Shown here: positions 60,815-64,000 of the stretch, piece by piece | How positions within the stretch are numbered: the first letter of the stretch is position 1 | Layout: each line of letters begins with the position of its first letter | Source: Kitasatospora purpeofusca | GTDB lineage: Bacteria > Actinomycetota > Actinomycetes > Streptomycetales > Streptomycetaceae | Assembly (NCBI RefSeq): GCF_000718025.1 | Contig: NZ_JODS01000029.1 | Coordinates: 1 to 64,000 of the forward strand | Reading direction: 5' to 3' | Length of the DNA: 64,000 nucleotides | Position numbers and translations under genes: made by a program | The notes under the pieces: generated by a model | Databases searched by the model: none | The model's input: only the letters and a program-made list of their open reading frames with translations | Told to the model about the DNA's origin: nothing

Positions 60815-62101
60815 ATGATCACGGCGACAGCGCCGCAACGGCCGCGGGAGGCCCGGGACACCGGACCGGGCCTCCCCCCGCCGGTCTGCTGGCAGGACGT
60901 CGCGCTGGCGCTCGCGGCGGTCGTCCCGGAGCTGTTCTACTTCGGCACCGTGCTCGCGCCCTGGACCAGCCGGGAGCAGCAGGTGTGGATGGTCCTGCTC
61001 GCCCTGGGCGAGGCCGCCGCCCTGGTGGTGCGCCGCCGGTGGCCGGTGGCGGTCTTCGGCGCCGTCTGGGCGGTCTCGGCCGGCGCCGACCTGCTCTCCT
61101 GGGCGAACGCGCTCGACTACGTGCCCTGCTTCGGGCTGATGATCGCCCTCTACACCGTCGCCTCGATGTGCCGACGGCCGGTCGCGTACGCGGCCCTGTT
61201 CATCACCCTGGTGCCGCTCGGGCTGGCGATCGCCGAGACGATCGGCAACTACCAGGGCCCGCAGCTCGCCTCCGTGCTCGTCGCGAACCTCGCCTTCTAC
61301 GTCCCGGTGACGCTGGTGGTCTGGGGCTTCGCGCGGTGGAGCCGGTCCGCCGAGGAGGCCGCCGAACGGCACCGGCAGGAGGTCGCCGACGCACGGCTGC
61401 GGGTCACCCGGGAGCGGGTGCGGATCGCCCGGGAGCTGCACGACATCGTCGCGAACGCCGTCGCGGTGATCGTCATGCGGGCAGAGACGGCGCGGGTCAC
61501 GGCCCTGGAGGATCCGGCACGCGGGGAGGCGTTCGGGCACATCGAGGACCTCGGCCGGTCGACGATGGCCGAGCTGCGGCACATGCTGCGGCTGCTCCGT
61601 AGTTCCGAGGCGGCGGTCGAGGAGGGGTACAGCCACGGCCTGGGCGATCTGGACCGGTTGCTGGCGGACGTCCGCAAGGCCGGGGTCCGGATCTCGGTGG
61701 AGACCCGGGGTGCGCCGCTGCGGATCGACGACAGCGTCAGCCAGACCGCCTACCGGCTGGTCCAGGAGGCCGCCACCAACATCACCAAGCACGCCGGTCC
61801 GGGGACCAGGGCGGTGGTGCGGATCACCTGGGACCGGGCGCTGCTGATCGAGGTGGTCGACGACGGCGCCGGTCGGCCGCCGGACGACCGGCGGGAGCTG
61901 TCGACCGGGCACGGGCTGCTCGGGCTGCGCGAACGGGTGGCGCTGTACGGCGGGCTGCTGAGCGCGGCCCCGTACGGGCCCGGGTACCGGGTGGCGGCGG
62001 CACTGCCGGTGTCCGCGGCCGTCGGTGCCCGGCCGACCGCGGGCACCGACGGTGGGCGGCCGGCCGAGGGGGTCAGCGGAAGGCGTCGGAGAGGCGGGTG
62101 A
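60815..62101 (+). CDS. NarL-type sensor histidine kinase
   Basis: A 428-residue membrane kinase. Five or six hydrophobic helices span about 28-172, and a coiled segment (SRSAEEAAERHRQEVADARLRVTRERVRI) leads to the HisKA_3 dimerisation helix with phospho-acceptor His209 (ARELHDIVANAVAVIVM). The ATPase has YRLVQEAATNITKHA and VVDDGAG, GHGLLGLRERV. ATG 60815 is used; GTG 60806 is in frame. No response regulator is adjacent. Its last 29 bp overlap the 3' end of the convergent deacetylase gene, and the C terminus (VSGRRRRGG) lies within that overlap. Confidence 0.9.
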   Translation: MITATAPQRPREARDTGPGLPPPVCWQDVALALAAVVPELFYFGTVLAPWTSREQQVWMVLLALGEAAALVVRRRWPVAVFGAVWAVSAGADLLSWANALDYVPCFGLMIALYTVASMCRRPVAYAALFITLVPLGLAIAETIGNYQGPQLASVLVANLAFYVPVTLVVWGFARWSRSAEEAAERHRQEVADARLRVTRERVRIARELHDIVANAVAVIVMRAETARVTALEDPARGEAFGHIEDLGRSTMAELRHMLRLLRSSEAAVEEGYSHGLGDLDRLLADVRKAGVRISVETRGAPLRIDDSVSQTAYRLVQEAATNITKHAGPGTRAVVRITWDRALLIEVVDDGAGRPPDDRRELSTGHGLLGLRERVALYGGLLSAAPYGPGYRVAAALPVSAAVGARPTAGTDGGRPAEGVSGRRRRGG

Positions 62102-63056
62102 AGGTCCGGCCGTCGGCGAGGAGGGTGGGGAGGGCGGCGGCCAGGCCGGGGGCGGTGCCGCCGTCGGGGTGGTTCATGTGGGCGATCACGACGGCCCCGG
62201 GGGCGGCGTCCAGCAGTTGCCGGCGGACCTGGGCGGCGGGGAGGGTGGCGCCGCCGTCGGCGTTGGTGCTGAACCCGGCGATCCGCTGGCCGAGGTCGGC
62301 GGCGATCCGGGTGGCGACGTCGTCGTAGTGGGCGGTGCCGGAGCGGAAGAAGGCCGGGGGGCGGCCGAGCAGGGCGGTGAGCTTGGCGAGGTTGCCCGCG
62401 ATCTCGTCGTGGACCTCGCCGGGGTCGCGGGTGCCGGCGATGCCGTAGGCCGAGCGGCCGGTGACGGAGAGGGGGCGGTGGGCGGTGCCGTGGTTGGCGA
62501 TCTCGAAGAGCGGGTCGGCGGCGAGGCTCTCGAAGGTGTCGGGGTTGGCGTCGATCCAGCGGGCGTTCAGGAAGAGGGTGGCGGGGACGCCGTGGGTGCG
62601 CAGGGTGGCGACCAGGGCCGCGTCGTAGCCGGAGCCGCCCGGGCCACCGCAGGCGTCGAAGGTGAGGGCGATCGCGGGGGCGGCGGACCTGGGGAGGGCG
62701 GTGAGCACGCCGGGGACGTCGAGGCCCCAGGCGGCGGGGACGGCGTCGGCGTAGCGGGCGGTGACGAACGCGCGGGTGGGGACGGCGGCGGGAGCGGCGG
62801 GGGCGGGCGCGGGCGCGGGGACCTCGGGCGCCGGGACCTCGGGCGCCGGGACCTCGGGGGCGGGGCTCTCGGGGGTCGGGGTCGGCTCGGGGGCCACCGG
62901 CTCCGCGGTCGGGACGGACGCAGCGGTCGGGACGGACGCAGCGGTGGGAACGGGCGCCGCGGTCGGGACGGGCGGCGCGGGGCTCGTCGTCGGCGCGCAG
63001 GCGGCCAGGGTGGTCCCGGCCGCGGCCACCAGGAGGGTCCGCCGACTGAGTGACAT
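62073..63056 (-). CDS. Polysaccharide deacetylase-like lipoprotein (NodB/CE4)
   Basis: A 327-residue exported lipoprotein. The Tat signal is SLSRRTLLVAAAGTTLAAC with lipid Cys20. Residues 21-95 are a low-complexity Pro/Ala/Val/Thr stalk with APEVP repeats. The NodB domain follows: LTFDACGG (Asp134; the second Asp of TFDD is Ala, as in some lipoprotein members), NHGTAHRP (His189, His193), and the late block GAVVIAHMNHPDGGT. It probably deacetylates a cell-wall or exopolysaccharide on the outer membrane face. GGAG precedes ATG 63056. A dense palindrome cluster lies upstream. Confidence 0.88.
   Translation of the reverse strand: MSLSRRTLLVAAAGTTLAACAPTTSPAPPVPTAAPVPTAASVPTAASVPTAEPVAPEPTPTPESPAPEVPAPEVPAPEVPAPAPAPAAPAAVPTRAFVTARYADAVPAAWGLDVPGVLTALPRSAAPAIALTFDACGGPGGSGYDAALVATLRTHGVPATLFLNARWIDANPDTFESLAADPLFEIANHGTAHRPLSVTGRSAYGIAGTRDPGEVHDEIAGNLAKLTALLGRPPAFFRSGTAHYDDVATRIAADLGQRIAGFSTNADGGATLPAAQVRRQLLDAAPGAVVIAHMNHPDGGTAPGLAAALPTLLADGRTFTRLSDAFR
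62821..62865 (-). repeat. 15-bp tandem repeats coding the stalk of the deacetylase
   Basis: Two identical units ACCTCGGGCGCCGGG and a third degenerate one encode APEVP pentapeptides of the surface stalk. In-frame repeat number can change stalk length without disrupting the enzyme. Confidence 0.8.
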
Positions 63057-63075
63057 GAATGCGCTCCGAATCTGC

Positions 63076-63096
63076 CTGACTGTCAGATGATCTGAC
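63076..63096. promoter_or_regulatory. Overlapping palindromes upstream of the deacetylase gene
   Basis: CTGAC-t-GTCAG (63076-63086) overlaps GTCAGAT-g-ATCTGAC (63082-63096), so three alternating half-sites share bases. They lie 20-40 bp before the deacetylase ATG, where a repressor would block transcription. The core CTGTCAG also occurs in the CCTGTCAGG sites near 46.7 and 48.4 kb. Confidence 0.45.
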
Positions 63097-63258
63097 TACC
63101 TCCTATTCAGGGCCCGCCCCACCCCCCGGCGCAACCCGGGTCCGCCTTCACGGGGCCTCCGCCCGGTGGTGGGGCCCGGCTCACCGGGGGTTCACCCGGA
63201 CGAGCGGACAGCGGGTAGGTACGGGCCGCGAGCATCCCGGCGAGAGCGGAGGCACCCG

Positions 63259-64000
63259 ATGGCGGACGACGTGCACGAGGAGCAGGCCCGGCCGGGCCGG
63301 CGCGGGCTACTGGCCGCGGGCGCGGCGGGCGCGCTCGGCGCGGTGGTGACGGGCGCGGGCACCGCCCGGGCCGAAGGAGCCGCGGCCCCGGCCGCACCCC
63401 AGGACCGGACGATCACCCTGACCGGGAAGCTGCCGACCGGCGCACCCGACTTCGTGTACCTGCCCTTCGACGTCCCGTCCGGCGTCCGCGAACTCGCCGT
63501 CTCCTACCGCTACGACAAGCCGACCGTGCCGCCCGGCACCCCGGGCAACTCCTGCGACATCGGGCTGTTCGACGAGCGCGGCACCGAACTCGGCGGCCGG
63601 GGCTTCCGCGGCTGGTCGGGCGGCTTCCGGACCGAGTTCACGGTGGGCCGGCAGCAGGCCACGCCCGGCTACCTGCCGGGGCCGGTCCGCCCGGGGCGCT
63701 GGAACATCGTCCTCGGGCCGTACCAGGTCGCCCCGCAGGGGCTGGAGTACCGGGTCGACGTCACCCTGCGGTTCGGCGCGCCCGGCCGGGAGTTCACCCC
63801 CGCCTACCCGCCGGAGCGCGCCCGGGGGCGGGGCCGCGCCTGGTACCGGGGCGACTGCCACCTGCACACCGTGCACTCCGACGGGCGCCGCGAGCCCGCC
63901 GAGGTGGCCGCCGGGGCGCGCGCGGCCGGGCTGGACTTCATCGTGTCCACCGACCACAACACCTCCTCCGCCCACGGCGTCTGGGGCCCGCTGGCCGGCC
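63259..64000 (+). CDS. CehA/McbA-family (PHP-type) metallohydrolase, 3' truncated by window end
   Basis: The first 247 codons of an exported protein. A twin-Arg signal (RRGLLAAGAAGALGAVVTGAGTARA) is followed by a beta-sandwich N-terminal region. The PHP metal-site start is YRGDCHLHTVHSDGRREPAEVAAGARAAGLDFIVSTDHNTSS, with the HxH and DHN metal ligands. GGAGG (63248-63252) fixes ATG 63259. The substrate is unknown; relatives hydrolyse phosphoesters or carbamates. The coding region continues beyond the window. Confidence 0.82.
   Translation, partial: MADDVHEEQARPGRRGLLAAGAAGALGAVVTGAGTARAEGAAAPAAPQDRTITLTGKLPTGAPDFVYLPFDVPSGVRELAVSYRYDKPTVPPGTPGNSCDIGLFDERGTELGGRGFRGWSGGFRTEFTVGRQQATPGYLPGPVRPGRWNIVLGPYQVAPQGLEYRVDVTLRFGAPGREFTPAYPPERARGRGRAWYRGDCHLHTVHSDGRREPAEVAAGARAAGLDFIVSTDHNTSSAHGVWGPLAG

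Overview
This window is very GC-rich with strong G/C bias at third codon positions, GTG as well as ATG starts, 1-4 nt gene overlaps, Tat-type lipoproteins and sugar ABC operons that lack their own ATPase. Together these point to a Streptomycetaceae chromosome (Streptomyces or Kitasatospora). I see no tRNA, rRNA, CRISPR array or complete mobile element. Only the last codons of a transposase-like frame lie at the left edge.

Layout. 1-3.0 kb: transposase remnant, DJ-1/PfpI enzyme, secreted discoidin/beta-helix protein. 3.4-9.4 kb: a ROK repressor divergent from a sugar ABC operon ending in a GH1 beta-glucosidase. 9.6-10.1 kb: secreted bulb-type lectin. 10.3-14.5 kb: siderophore-iron uptake, with a binding lipoprotein divergent from two permeases and an ATPase around a near-perfect iron box. 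14.5-20.8 kb: a 1301-residue HSP90-like ATPase of conflict-system type, then a bifunctional penicillin-binding protein. 21.0-40.2 kb: a large glycan locus. 40.4-48.8 kb: thioesterase pair, secreted propeller-like protein, UvrA-like ATPase, FAD oxidoreductase, and small secreted proteins. 49.1-59.4 kb: an organosulfur operon behind a polycysteine leader peptide. 59.5-64 kb: phosphopantetheinyl transferase, a Cys-rich unknown, an orphan histidine kinase, a polysaccharide deacetylase lipoprotein and a truncated CehA/McbA-type metallohydrolase.

The glycan locus reads as a complete high-mannose N-glycan pathway. A secreted GH85 endoglycosidase releases glycans, an ABC importer takes them up, two GH38 alpha-mannosidases trim them, and a GH5-like enzyme may split the Man-beta-GlcNAc core. 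A ROK kinase and mannose-6-phosphate isomerase would then feed mannose into glycolysis. A LacI repressor sits in the middle. Two copies of one palindrome, CTRRACCGGTTYAG, lie in the two outward-facing promoters. One copy overlaps the repressor's own stop codon, which is also the start of the -10 box of the GH85 operon.

The organosulfur operon starts with a 24-residue leader peptide containing three consecutive TGT cysteine codons. It continues with an alkylsulfate-type dioxygenase, ROK regulator, Opp-like importer with a fused double ATPase, and a cytoplasmic arylsulfatase. This fits cysteine-responsive attenuation of sulfur scavenging.

The best candidate for a less-described system is the HSP90-like protein at 14481-18386. 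It has an RHIM-like motif at its N terminus, an HSP90-type ATP site in the middle and a C-terminal array of helical repeats whose codon use is less GC-biased than the rest. All functions are predictions from sequence reading; no database search was run.
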